Origin: Gammaproteobacteria bacterium
GTDB lineage: Bacteria > Pseudomonadota > Gammaproteobacteria > Steroidobacterales > Foliamicaceae
DNA length: 64,000 bases
Direction: 5' to 3'
Assembly: GCA_009838035.1 (NCBI GenBank)
Contig: VXSK01000002.1
Span: forward strand, 351,994-415,993
Shown: positions 8,696 through 19,782 of the stretch, one piece after another
Layout of the letters: each line of letters begins with the position of its first letter
How positions within the stretch are numbered: position 1 is the stretch's first letter
Position numbers and translations under genes: made by a program
Notes under the pieces: model-generated
What the model saw: the letters and a program-made list of their open reading frames with translations, nothing else
Database searches by the model: none
Told to the model about the DNA's origin: nothing

Positions 8696-10123
8696 CTAGC
8701 GGTTTATGGCGTGGATGGCGCGCTTGTCCACCGACAGGGCCGCTTCGTGTAGGGCCTCGCAGAGCGTCGGGTGGCCGTGAACCGTGCGCTGCAGGTCCTC
8801 GGTGCTGGCCTCGAACTCCATCGCCAGCACGGCCTCCTGGATCAGTTCGCCGGCCATCGGGCCGACGATGTGCACGCCCAGAATCGCGTCGGTGTCCGGG
8901 TCCGACAGCAACTTCGCCAGGCCCGCGGCCTGCGCCATGGCCTTGGCCCGGCCGTTGGCCGCCATGTTGAAGGCGCCCACCTTGTAGGCCTGGCCGGACT
9001 GTTGCAGTTCCTCCTCGGTCCGCCCCACCCAGGCGATCTCGGGCGAGGTGTAGATCACCGACGGGATGGCGCCGTAATTCACCTCGGCGGAACGCCCGGC
9101 GATCATCTCGGCCACCATCATCCCTTCCTCGGACCCCTTATGCGCCAGCATCGGCCCGCGCACCAGGTCGCCGATCGCCCAGACGCCATCCGCGCTGGTG
9201 CGGCAGTTCCCGTCCACCTGAACGTGCCCTCTTTCGGTCAGGACGATCCCGGCGCTCTCGTCAATCAGGCCTTCGGTCGCCGGCTTCCTGCCGACCGCCA
9301 CCACCAGCTTGTCCACGGTGATGTGATGGTCGCCCTCGCGGTCGCTGAACCGCACTTCCACATGGTCGTCCACGCGGCGGGCGCTTTCCACCTTCGCGCC
9401 CAGGCGCGTGTCCAGCCCCTGGCGCTTGAACTGGCGCTGCGCCTCGCGGGCAACCTGGCTGTCGGCCATGAAAAGGAAGCGGTCCATCGCCTCCAGGATC
9501 GTGACCTCCGACCCCAGCCGGTTCCAGACGCTGCCAAGCTCCAGCCCGATGACGCCGCCGCCGATGACGCCCAGGCGTTGCGGCGGACGATCAAACTCCA
9601 GCGCGCCTTCCGAGTCCACTATGTATTCGCCGTCAAACGGGGCGAGCGGCAATTCCACAGGCAGCGAACCGGCGGCCAGAATGACGTGTTCGGCGTGCAG
9701 CAGGTGCGGATCGCCGTCGTGCGCAGCGACTTGCACCTGCCGGCCGGCCAGCAGTCTCCCCCGCCCGTTATAAGCCGTTACGCCGTTGGCCCGGAACAGC
9801 GCGTTGATGCCCGTCGTGAGCTGGCGCACGATGCGGTTCTTGCGGTCCTGCATCGCGTCCAGGTCCAGCTTCACTTCCGGGATCATGATGCCGTGGCCGG
9901 CAAACTCCTCGCGGGTCCGGTGGTACAGCTCCGACGATTCCAGCAGCACCTTGGACGGAATGCAGCCGGCGTTCAGGCAGGTGCCCCCCAGCGCCGGCTT
10001 GCCCTTGCCGTCGCGCCAGTCGTCCACGCAGGCCACCGACATGCCGAGTTGCGCGGCGCGTATCGCTCCCACGTAGCCGGCAGGGCCGCCTCCGACCACT
10101 ATTACATCATATTTATCAGACAT
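8696..10123 (-). CDS. lpdA: Dihydrolipoyl dehydrogenase (E3)
   Basis: 475 residues: FAD-binding GGGPAG near residues 11-16, redox-active disulfide at Cys49 and Cys54 (GGTCLNAGCIPSK), NAD-binding GVIGGGVIGLELG in the middle, and the active-site His/Glu in VHGHPTLCEALHEAA near the C-terminus. E3 reoxidises dihydrolipoamide for 2-oxoglutarate dehydrogenase and possibly other complexes. It is the last gene of sucA-sucB-lpdA. The 18-base gap before it is T-rich on the coding strand with no Shine-Dalgarno, and the first codons are AT-rich, unlike the rest of the gene. Confidence 0.96.
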   Translation of the reverse strand: MSDKYDVIVVGGGPAGYVGAIRAAQLGMSVACVDDWRDGKGKPALGGTCLNAGCIPSKVLLESSELYHRTREEFAGHGIMIPEVKLDLDAMQDRKNRIVRQLTTGINALFRANGVTAYNGRGRLLAGRQVQVAAHDGDPHLLHAEHVILAAGSLPVELPLAPFDGEYIVDSEGALEFDRPPQRLGVIGGGVIGLELGSVWNRLGSEVTILEAMDRFLFMADSQVAREAQRQFKRQGLDTRLGAKVESARRVDDHVEVRFSDREGDHHITVDKLVVAVGRKPATEGLIDESAGIVLTERGHVQVDGNCRTSADGVWAIGDLVRGPMLAHKGSEEGMMVAEMIAGRSAEVNYGAIPSVIYTSPEIAWVGRTEEELQQSGQAYKVGAFNMAANGRAKAMAQAAGLAKLLSDPDTDAILGVHIVGPMAGELIQEAVLAMEFEASTEDLQRTVHGHPTLCEALHEAALSVDKRAIHAINR

Positions 10124-10141
10124 ATAAAGAGAAAAAATAAA

Positions 10142-11413
10142 CTAAACAGAAAGAATTAGGCGGGCCGGATCTTCGATCGACTTCTTGATTTCGGACAGGA
10201 ACAGCACGGCCTCGCGGCCATCCACGATGCGGTGGTCGTAACTGAGCGCGAGGTGCATCATGGGGCGGGCTACGATCTCCCCGTCCACGACCACGGCCCG
10301 CTGCTCGATCCGATGCATGCCGAGGATTCCGCTCTGCGGCGGGTTCAGAATCGGCGTGGACATCAGCGAGCCGAATACGCCGCCGTTGGTGATCGTGAAA
10401 GTGCCTCCGGTCAGTTCGTCCAGCCCAATGGTCCCGGCGCGCGCGCGCGCTGCGAATGTGCCGATCGTCTGCTCGATGTCGGCGAAACTCAGCCGGTCGG
10501 CGTCACGCAGCACGGGAACCAGCAGCCCGCGGTCGGTGGACACGGCAACGCCGATGTCGTAGTAGTCGTGATAGACGATCTCGTCGCCCTCGACGCTGGC
10601 GTTGACCACCGGATAGTGCTTCAGGGCCGCGACGCTGGCGGCCACGAAGAAGCTCATGAAACCGATCCGTACGCCGTGCCGCGCCTCGAAGGCCTCGCCG
10701 TGGCGGCGGCGCAGATCGAGCACGGCGCTCATGTCGGCGTCGTTGAATGTGGTCAGCATGGCCGCTTCCCGCTGCGAATCCACCATCCGCTGGGCGATGC
10801 GGGCCCTCAGGCGGCTCATGGTCTCGCGCCTTTCCTGTCGGGCCGGCTGCGCGGCGGGAGCTGCGGGCGCCTCAACCGTTTCACCGGCGTCCGCCTCGAC
10901 GGTATCCGGCTCCTCGACCCGGGCCGCTGTGGCCGCGCCGGCCGCGCTGCTGAGCACCGCCAGCACGTCGCGCTTGAGCACCCTGCCCCGCTTGCCGCTG
11001 CCCTTGATCGACGAAACGTCGAGATCGTGCTCCTCCAGAAGCCGCCGGACCGCGGGCGACATCGCAACGGAACCGTTACTGTCGGCTGCCGGCTCGGTTG
11101 CCGGCCGCTCGGCGCCGTCGCCGGCGGCCTCCACCGCCGCATCGTCGACGCCCGCACCGCTGCCGTCCGCGGCCGCGTCCAGCACGGCCAGGGGCGTTCC
11201 GGCGTTTACCACCGTGCCGGCATCGGCCAGGATCTTCTCCAGCACGCCGTCCGCCGGCGCCGGCACTTCCAGCACTACCTTGTCGGTTTCCAGGTCGGCA
11301 AGGTTTTCGTCCTGCACCACGGACTCGCCCGCCGACTTGTGCCAGGCCAGAACCTTGGCGTCGGCCACCGATTCAGGCAGTTCCGGCGTTCTGATCTCGA
11401 TTGAATTGCTCAT
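10142..11413 (-). CDS. sucB: 2-oxoglutarate dehydrogenase E2 (dihydrolipoyl succinyltransferase)
   Basis: 423 residues. Domain order: lipoyl domain (lipoylated Lys in DLETDKVVLEV, about residue 45), Ala/Glu-rich linker, peripheral-subunit-binding domain (SPAVRRLLEEHDLDVSSIKG, about 118-155), a second Ala/Pro/Glu-rich linker, and the catalytic acyltransferase domain ending with the active-site LSYDHRIVDG. It transfers the succinyl group to CoA in the TCA cycle. It starts 3 bases after the sucA stop. Confidence 0.96.
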   Translation of the reverse strand: MSNSIEIRTPELPESVADAKVLAWHKSAGESVVQDENLADLETDKVVLEVPAPADGVLEKILADAGTVVNAGTPLAVLDAAADGSGAGVDDAAVEAAGDGAERPATEPAADSNGSVAMSPAVRRLLEEHDLDVSSIKGSGKRGRVLKRDVLAVLSSAAGAATAARVEEPDTVEADAGETVEAPAAPAAQPARQERRETMSRLRARIAQRMVDSQREAAMLTTFNDADMSAVLDLRRRHGEAFEARHGVRIGFMSFFVAASVAALKHYPVVNASVEGDEIVYHDYYDIGVAVSTDRGLLVPVLRDADRLSFADIEQTIGTFAARARAGTIGLDELTGGTFTITNGGVFGSLMSTPILNPPQSGILGMHRIEQRAVVVDGEIVARPMMHLALSYDHRIVDGREAVLFLSEIKKSIEDPARLILSV

Positions 11414-11416
11414 TGC

Positions 11417-14224
<2,808 letters not shown>

Positions 14225-14264
14225 GGCACTAGTGTCGTGTCAAGCTCATATTCGACACTCGCAT

Positions 14265-14270
14265 TTTATA
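14265..14270 (-). promoter_or_regulatory. Possible -10 box for sucAB-lpdA
   Basis: TATAAA on the minus strand, about 40 bases before the sucA ATG in the divergent gap 14225-14306. A weak -35 match (TTACCT, 14288-14293) lies 17 bases upstream. There is no other clear TATAAT-like site in the gap. Confidence 0.3.
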
Positions 14271-14306
14271 GCGCCGGCAACTTCCGTAGGTAACAATACG
14301 TACGCC

Positions 14307-15047
14307 ATGAACAAGCCCGGAATCAGCATTGTGGCGCCGGCCCACGAAGAGGCCGAAAGTCTGCCGGAGCTGGTTCGCAGCGTGGGCAGCGCCTTCTTTG
14401 CCGTCGATGCCTGGGAACTGATCGTCGTGGACGACGGCAGCCGGGACGATAGCGCCGGCGTGCTGGCCGGCCTGCAGAGCGAGCATTCAAGACTGAGGGT
14501 GGTCCGGCACTTGACGAACAGAGGCCAGAGCGCCTCGATGTGCACGGGTGCGGACGCCGCGCGATACGCCTGGCTCGGCTTTCTCGATGCCGACGGGCAG
14601 AACGATCCCGCCGACCTGGCGAAGCTGTATTCCGAAATGCTCGAGGCGGGTAATACGGCGCCCGGCATGATCATGGGCCACCGGCGGAAGCGCGAGGACG
14701 GCTGGTTGACGCGATATTCCTCGCGCATTGCCAATGCGGTGCGCGCGGGCTTGCTGCGCGATCGAACGCCGGACACCGGATGCAGCCTCAAAGTCCTGGC
14801 CCGCGACGACTTCCTCTCGCTGCCGCGGTTCGACCATATGCACCGTTTTCTGCCTGCCCTGCTGCTGCGTCAGGGCCTGCAAACCGTTTCCCGCCCGGTG
14901 GCCCACCATCCGCGGCGCGCCGGGCGCTCAAAATACGGCCTGGGGAACCGGCTGTGGGTGGGGATCGCCGACCTGCTGGGCGTCTGGTGGCTCGGCCGGC
15001 GGAGCTTCCGGCCCGGATCATGCGAGGAGATACGACACGATGACTGA
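14307..15047 (+). CDS. GT2-family glycosyltransferase (polyprenyl-phosphate sugar transferase type)
   Basis: 246 residues starting MNKPGISIVAPAHEEAE. GT-A fold motifs: VVDDGSRDDS (nucleotide-binding Asp), FLDADGQNDPAD (metal-binding DxD), TGCSLKVL and HHPRRAGRSKYG, as in dolichol-phosphate-mannose synthases and the bacterial ArnC/FlmF-like enzymes that load a sugar onto undecaprenyl phosphate. It lacks the two C-terminal membrane helices of ArnC. The stop overlaps the next gene by 8 bases, so it is coupled to the LAB_N protein. The sugar donor is unknown; a role in supplying the ArnT-like enzyme downstream is inferred. Confidence 0.85.
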   Translation: MNKPGISIVAPAHEEAESLPELVRSVGSAFFAVDAWELIVVDDGSRDDSAGVLAGLQSEHSRLRVVRHLTNRGQSASMCTGADAARYAWLGFLDADGQNDPADLAKLYSEMLEAGNTAPGMIMGHRRKREDGWLTRYSSRIANAVRAGLLRDRTPDTGCSLKVLARDDFLSLPRFDHMHRFLPALLLRQGLQTVSRPVAHHPRRAGRSKYGLGNRLWVGIADLLGVWWLGRRSFRPGSCEEIRHDD

Positions 15048-15348
15048 ACTCATTGAACAGTGGCTGGCTCTGCCGACCGGCGACCTGATCTGGCTGGCGG
15101 TGGGGTTCGGCGGCCAGGCCATATTTGCGTCCCGGTTCCTCTACCAGTGGATCGTCAGCGAACGCGCGGGCCGCAGCCATATCCCCCGGGCCTTCTGGTA
15201 CCTGAGCCTGGCCGGCGGCCTCACGCTGCTCAGCTACGCCATCCATCGCGCCGATCCCGTTTTCATCCTGGGCCAGACGACCGGCTCCGTAATCTACATT
15301 CGCAACCTGGTCCTGCTGCACCGCCACGGCCAGCTTGAGTCCACCTGA
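15040..15348 (+). CDS. Small membrane protein, lipid-A-disaccharide-synthase N-terminal-like (LAB_N) domain
   Basis: 102 residues with about three membrane helices and the LAB_N hallmarks GQAIFASRFLYQWIVSER, PRAFWYLSLAGG and TGSVIYIRNL. Stand-alone LAB_N proteins often sit with GT2 and ArnT-like genes; a role in moving or handling lipid-linked sugar is suggested but not proved. The start follows a GAGGAG ribosome site (15024-15029) within the end of the GT2 gene, and the stop is 3 bases before the next start. Confidence 0.85.
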   Translation: MTELIEQWLALPTGDLIWLAVGFGGQAIFASRFLYQWIVSERAGRSHIPRAFWYLSLAGGLTLLSYAIHRADPVFILGQTTGSVIYIRNLVLLHRHGQLEST

Positions 15349-15351
15349 CGT

Positions 15352-17034
15352 TTGCGGTTCAGTAAAAACGAAATCTGGCTCGGCGCGGCGGCGCTGCTGA
15401 CGCTCGCCGCCGGCCTGGGGCTGCGCGATCCCTGGGCACCGGACGAACCCCGCTACGCGCTGATCGCCGCCGAAATGCTGCAATCGGGGGACTGGTCATT
15501 GACCCGTCTGGGCGGCGTGATTTACGCGCAAAAGCCGCCGGTGTATTTCTGGCTGCTGGCCGCCGCCCAAGGGCTGGCCGGTCTCCGGCTCGGGTTCCTG
15601 TTGCCGTCGCTCCTGGCGGGACTGGGAACGCTGGCACTTGTCTGGGATCTGGCCCGGCGGCTGTGGTCACGCGAGACGGCATGGTGGGCGGCCTTGGGAC
15701 TGCTTGCCTGCCTGCAGTTCACGATGCAGGCCCGAAGCGCGCAGATCGATGCGGTCCTTTGCTTCTTCACGACGCTGAGCCTGTACGGGTTGCTCCGTCA
15801 CCTTCTTCAGGGACCGGACTGGCGCTGGTTCAGCCTGGGCTGTCTCGCGGCCGGCCTGGGAGTAATGACCAAGGGCGTGGGCTTTCTGCCGTTACTGGTG
15901 CTGTTGCCCTGGGCCGGAATGCGTTGGGCCGGCTGGAACGTACAGCGGCTCGGCGGCGGCACGCGCTGGCTCCTCGGACCTGCGGCCTTCTTCGCGCCGC
16001 TGGCGCTCTGGCTGGTCCCGCTCTTGCTCAGGGCCCAGGGCGACCCTGAAATTGCCGGCTACCTGGACAACCTGCTGTTCCGCCAGACCATTACCCGTTA
16101 CGCGGACCCCTGGCATCACTTCCAGCCCTTCTGGTACTTCTTCGTGGAGGTCATTCCCTGGGCCTGGTTCCCTTTGATTCTGCTGTTTCCGTGGCTTGCG
16201 GCACGCTGGGCGCGGCGGTGGAAGGAACGCGACGCTTCGGTCGTGCTGCTGTCGGGATGGATCGCGCTGGTTCTCGTGTTCTTCACGATCAGTTCCGGCA
16301 AGCGTGGCGTGTACCTGTTGCCGGCGGCGCCGGCCCTGGCGCTGCTGGCCGCGCCCAACTTGAGTGAGCTCGCCGAACGCTTGTCGTGCCGGCGAATGTT
16401 ACGCGGGGGTATGTTCATCCTGTGCCTTGTCGTGGCAGCGGGTAGCGGCTGGCTACTGTTCTTTGATCTCGAGCGGCTTTCCGAATTGAAGGCAACCTAT
16501 GAAACCAGCACCGCGCCGCTCTGGACTCTGTTCGCCACGTCCGCAGCGGGCGCGCTGATTTCGCTTGCCTGTCCCACTCGCCGGGCAGCAGCGGGCATTG
16601 GGCTGTGCCTGTTCCTCGGGTGGCAAATCTGGGGATGGGCGCTGCAGCCGCAGATCGACGAGGCCCGGTCGGGCGCAAGGATCGCCGCCCGAGCGCTGGA
16701 GAACTTGCCCGAAGGTGCCCCGCTGGCGCTGGCCGACTGGCGCGCTCAACAGGTCCTGCATCTCGACCGGCCGGCCGTTCATTTTCATGCGCAGGGCACG
16801 GGAAAGGATGAGGAACTGAAGCAGGCCGCCGCATGGCTGAACGCCAACCCGCAGGGGCGGCTTCTCGTTCCCGCGGAGCACCGCGAGCCCTGTTTCGATC
16901 CGGACTCGGGCATGCGCCTGGGTCACGCCCACCGCCGCGGCTGGGTGCTGTTGTCGCGCAGCGACTTGAACGGCGCCTGTACGGCGGCTGCCGATCCAGC
17001 CAACTGGATTGAACTCCCGCCGCTGCGCCCGTGA
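15352..17034 (+). CDS. ArnT-like membrane glycosyltransferase (PMT/GT39-GT83 type)
   Basis: 560 residues, TTG start right after the LAB_N stop. The first periplasmic loop has the family's acidic motif (DPWAPDEPRYALIAAEMLQS, Asp/Glu catalytic) followed by YAQKPPVYFWLLA; about 12 membrane segments follow, then a periplasmic C-terminal domain. ArnT/FlmK-type enzymes transfer a sugar from undecaprenyl phosphate to lipid A; others modify proteins or other glycans. Acceptor and sugar are not determined by the sequence. No alternative ATG exists upstream without cutting into the previous gene. It ends 4 bases before the convergent epimerase gene. Confidence 0.85.
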   Translation: MRFSKNEIWLGAAALLTLAAGLGLRDPWAPDEPRYALIAAEMLQSGDWSLTRLGGVIYAQKPPVYFWLLAAAQGLAGLRLGFLLPSLLAGLGTLALVWDLARRLWSRETAWWAALGLLACLQFTMQARSAQIDAVLCFFTTLSLYGLLRHLLQGPDWRWFSLGCLAAGLGVMTKGVGFLPLLVLLPWAGMRWAGWNVQRLGGGTRWLLGPAAFFAPLALWLVPLLLRAQGDPEIAGYLDNLLFRQTITRYADPWHHFQPFWYFFVEVIPWAWFPLILLFPWLAARWARRWKERDASVVLLSGWIALVLVFFTISSGKRGVYLLPAAPALALLAAPNLSELAERLSCRRMLRGGMFILCLVVAAGSGWLLFFDLERLSELKATYETSTAPLWTLFATSAAGALISLACPTRRAAAGIGLCLFLGWQIWGWALQPQIDEARSGARIAARALENLPEGAPLALADWRAQQVLHLDRPAVHFHAQGTGKDEELKQAAAWLNANPQGRLLVPAEHREPCFDPDSGMRLGHAHRRGWVLLSRSDLNGACTAAADPANWIELPPLRP

Positions 17035-17038
17035 ATCT

Positions 17039-18019
17039 CTAACCGCGGTATTTGCGGAACCAGCGGACGAAATCCCGAACGCCCCGCTCCAGGCCCACAT
17101 TCGGCTCGAACCCGAAGTCGCGGCGCATGGCGGACATGTCGGGCAGCGTGGCGCGCATTTCCCCGGGCGGTTCCGGCGCGAACTCGATCTCGACTTCGGC
17201 GCCCATTTCCCGGCCCAACATCCGGATGAAATCCAGCAACTCCACGTCTTCTTCGGAACCGAGGTTATAAAGCGCCGCAGGCGGCTGCCCGGACGGCGGG
17301 CCCGCCTTCAGGATGGCAAGCGTTCCCCGCACGGCATCGTCGATAAAGGTGAAGGCGCGACGCTGCTTGCCGTCGCCGAACACTCGCACGGGATTACCCC
17401 CGGCGAGCCTATTCGCAAATGTAATCGCGGCCATGTCCGGCCGTCCCCAGGGACCGTAAACCGTGAAAAAACGAATCCCGGTACTGGGCAGCCCATGAAT
17501 GCGCGCGTACGAACAGGTCAGCAGTTCGCCTGCGCGCTTCGTGGCCGCATAGACGCTCCTGGGACGATCGGCAGCGTCTTGTTCGGAAAACGGCGTCTTT
17601 TCCGTGTCGCCATACACCGACGAAGATGAGGCGTACAACAGATGCTCCACGCCGCTGCGAGCGCAGCCCTCCAGCAGCACGGTAAACCCGGCGATATTGC
17701 TTGATATGTATTGCTCCGGCGCTTCGATTGAATAGCGCACTCCGGCCTGGGCAGCCAGGTGCACGACTTGTCGAAATTCATGCGCCTCGAAGAGGGCCAG
17801 CATCCCGCTCTGGTCCGTCAGGTCCAGCTTGTGAAAGGAAAACCCGTCATGCTTGTGCAACCGGGCAAGCCGGGCATGCTTTAGCGCTGGATCGTAGTAC
17901 GCATTCAGGTTGTCCAGCCCGATAACCTCGCGGCCGTCGGACAACAGTGCCTTCGCCACCGCGTGACCGATAAAACCGGCCGCTCCCGTAACCAGAATCG
18001 GCGTTTCAGATTGCTGCAA
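17039..18019 (-). CDS. NAD-dependent UDP-sugar epimerase (UDP-glucuronate 4-epimerase-like)
   Basis: 326 residues, extended SDR family: VTGAAGFIGHAVAKALL Rossmann motif at the N-terminus, catalytic Ser in YASSSSVYGD, and YAATKRAGE (YxxxK). The early NLNAYYDPALKHARL stretch and FFTVYGPWGRPDMA are typical of UDP-glucuronate 4-epimerases and related sugar epimerases. It likely provides a nucleotide sugar for envelope polysaccharide. It converges on the ArnT-like gene and is preceded by the coiled-coil gene 3 bases upstream. Confidence 0.85.
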   Translation of the reverse strand: MQQSETPILVTGAAGFIGHAVAKALLSDGREVIGLDNLNAYYDPALKHARLARLHKHDGFSFHKLDLTDQSGMLALFEAHEFRQVVHLAAQAGVRYSIEAPEQYISSNIAGFTVLLEGCARSGVEHLLYASSSSVYGDTEKTPFSEQDAADRPRSVYAATKRAGELLTCSYARIHGLPSTGIRFFTVYGPWGRPDMAAITFANRLAGGNPVRVFGDGKQRRAFTFIDDAVRGTLAILKAGPPSGQPPAALYNLGSEEDVELLDFIRMLGREMGAEVEIEFAPEPPGEMRATLPDMSAMRRDFGFEPNVGLERGVRDFVRWFRKYRG

Positions 18020-18022
18020 TTG

Positions 18023-18361
18023 CTATTGAACGGCGGCTTCGGAAGCCTCGCGCGATGAGATCAGGATTCCTTCAACCCGGGCCAGGCGCTGGGCAATTTC
18101 CCCAATGCTCGACGCCAGGCCATCGATTCGATCGTCGCGTCGCTCGAATCGGGCTTCGAGCCGGTCCATCCGGGTTTCGAGCGCGTCCATGCGGGCTTCG
18201 AGCGCGTCCATGCGGGTTTCAAGCGCACCCACCCGAACTTCCAGCGCGCTCAGCCGGGACTCGATGCGATCCAGGCGGCCAACGGTTCGCAACTGCAACG
18301 GAAGGACAACGGCCAGCACCGCGCCTGCCGTTCCTGCAATGGTGATCAGTTGCTCAATCAT
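18023..18361 (-). CDS. Small coiled-coil membrane protein, function unknown
   Basis: 112 residues: one N-terminal membrane helix (about 4-22, LITIAGTAGAVLAVVLPLQL) followed by a long heptad coiled coil with repeated LETRMDA/LEARMDA units and a more varied C-terminus. The repeats are visible in the DNA as 21-base units. It is not assigned to a known family. It lies directly upstream of the epimerase gene on the same strand (3-base gap), so co-expression is likely. Confidence 0.7.
   Translation of the reverse strand: MIEQLITIAGTAGAVLAVVLPLQLRTVGRLDRIESRLSALEVRVGALETRMDALEARMDALETRMDRLEARFERRDDRIDGLASSIGEIAQRLARVEGILISSREASEAAVQ
18150..18233 (-). repeat. Four 21-base in-frame repeats inside the coiled-coil gene
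   Basis: Units begin at 18150, 18171, 18192 and 18213, each of the form cgggYttcgagcgcgtccat with few changes. Each encodes one heptad (LETRMDA-like). Units 2 and 3 differ at one base. Such arrays can change length by slippage without breaking the frame. Confidence 0.85.
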
Positions 18362-18450
18362 GGGGCTCTCCCTGTTCCCGTTTCCTGTTGGCGATTCTGA
18401 ACGATGGCGGTGAAAAAGACAATGTGGGAATCGTAGTCCGTTTGCACCGT

Positions 18451-19773
18451 TTATGTGGAGGCGCGGACTTCCTTGGCGGACATGCCCGGGGCGCGCACCA
18501 GCACGACCAGCGCAGCGATGACCACGAGGAAGTTGATGATGCCCATCATCGCAAACGGCGCGCCCCTGCCGATCTTGTCGAACACGATTCCTCCGAAGTA
18601 GCTCGTGCAGAGGATCGAGAACGCGCCCACCAGCCCGAACACGCCGACGATGGCGCCACGCCTCTCCTTCGGCGCTTCCTGTCCAAGCAGTGCGCCCCCC
18701 GACAACAGCGCGGATATTTCGCCAATACCTACGGCAACACTGGCCAACAGCGCTGCGGAAACAAACGGGTCATTGGCCAGGTACATGGCGAAGTAGGCTA
18801 ATCCTGCCACACTGAAACCCAGGCACACGGTCAACACTCGATTCAAACGGTCGGCAATAAATCCCATGATGGGTGACCAAATGATTCCGGTCCCGAAGAT
18901 GAGGACGTACATGATGCCTGCCCTAAGCGCACCCTCAGCGTTGGTCAGGCCCAGGTCATGGCTGCGTTGAGCCACCCACAACGGAAGGAATATGCCCACC
19001 GCAACCAGGTCACCCCTGGAGGCGAAGGAGGTCATGTATGCGAGTGCGATTCGCGGGTTTTTCGCGGCCTCGGAGAAACCTTTGCCCACTTTGGCCCAAA
19101 GGTGGTCCCGCGGCTGATTATGGGCAACCTGTCCCGAGCGCCAGGACAAGCGGATCACGAGCGCGACGAGCAGCGCAAACCCGACCATCAGCCAACACAT
19201 ATAGAGATTGGCGTCGGCCGAGCTGATTCCCAGGCTTTCCAGGTAGCTGAGAAATACGCCGACATTCCGTGACATCAAGCCCATACCCACGGCCGTGCAA
19301 ACGCTTCCGAGGCCAAGTAGAAATCCGCGCGAACGATTGGCCGGCAGATCCTGCAACGACGCGCTGTACATAACCGGCACGAACGCTGCGCCTATGGCGA
19401 ACACCGCCCGGTAGGCGTATATCTGGAATTCATTCTGCGCCAGCGGGTAGATCAGCAGGCCCAGGGCCACGAAGCCCAGCCCGATGACCATGATCACGCG
19501 GCGACCGTAATTGTCTGAAGACGCGCCCACAATGCCCATCAGCAACAGGACCACGATCTCCTGCAGGGAGGCCAGTCGCCCCGTCAGTCGGCCCTGGACC
19601 TCTTCGGCAATTCCGAATGTGTCCGTCAGGAGGTAGGGCTGGATGAACCCAATGAATCCCAGCAGCGGTATGACCGTGAGCCCGGCAAACATCACGCCGC
19701 CGGCGTTGAGCCACGTATATCCCAATGTAAGGGTCAGCGGACCGATTCGCCGGGGTTCGCTCAATTCACTCAT
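18451..19773 (-). CDS. MFS transporter (tandem paralogue 2)
   Basis: 440 residues, about 12 membrane segments, with the MFS cytoplasmic loop motif GASSDNYGRRVIMVIG after helix 2. It is a clear paralogue of the gene immediately upstream: both share PRIALAYxTSFASRGDLV, the QEAPKxRRGAxVGVFGLxGAFSILC segment and the C-terminal RAPGMSAKEVR tail. The substrate is unknown. It follows its paralogue by 9 bases, so the two are probably one transcript. Confidence 0.85.
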   Translation of the reverse strand: MSELSEPRRIGPLTLTLGYTWLNAGGVMFAGLTVIPLLGFIGFIQPYLLTDTFGIAEEVQGRLTGRLASLQEIVVLLLMGIVGASSDNYGRRVIMVIGLGFVALGLLIYPLAQNEFQIYAYRAVFAIGAAFVPVMYSASLQDLPANRSRGFLLGLGSVCTAVGMGLMSRNVGVFLSYLESLGISSADANLYMCWLMVGFALLVALVIRLSWRSGQVAHNQPRDHLWAKVGKGFSEAAKNPRIALAYMTSFASRGDLVAVGIFLPLWVAQRSHDLGLTNAEGALRAGIMYVLIFGTGIIWSPIMGFIADRLNRVLTVCLGFSVAGLAYFAMYLANDPFVSAALLASVAVGIGEISALLSGGALLGQEAPKERRGAIVGVFGLVGAFSILCTSYFGGIVFDKIGRGAPFAMMGIINFLVVIAALVVLVRAPGMSAKEVRAST

Positions 19774-19782
19774 GGCGCGCGA

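Noticed and set aside
18129..18149. A fifth 21-base heptad repeat
   Set aside because: Too diverged in sequence to count as a unit of the array.
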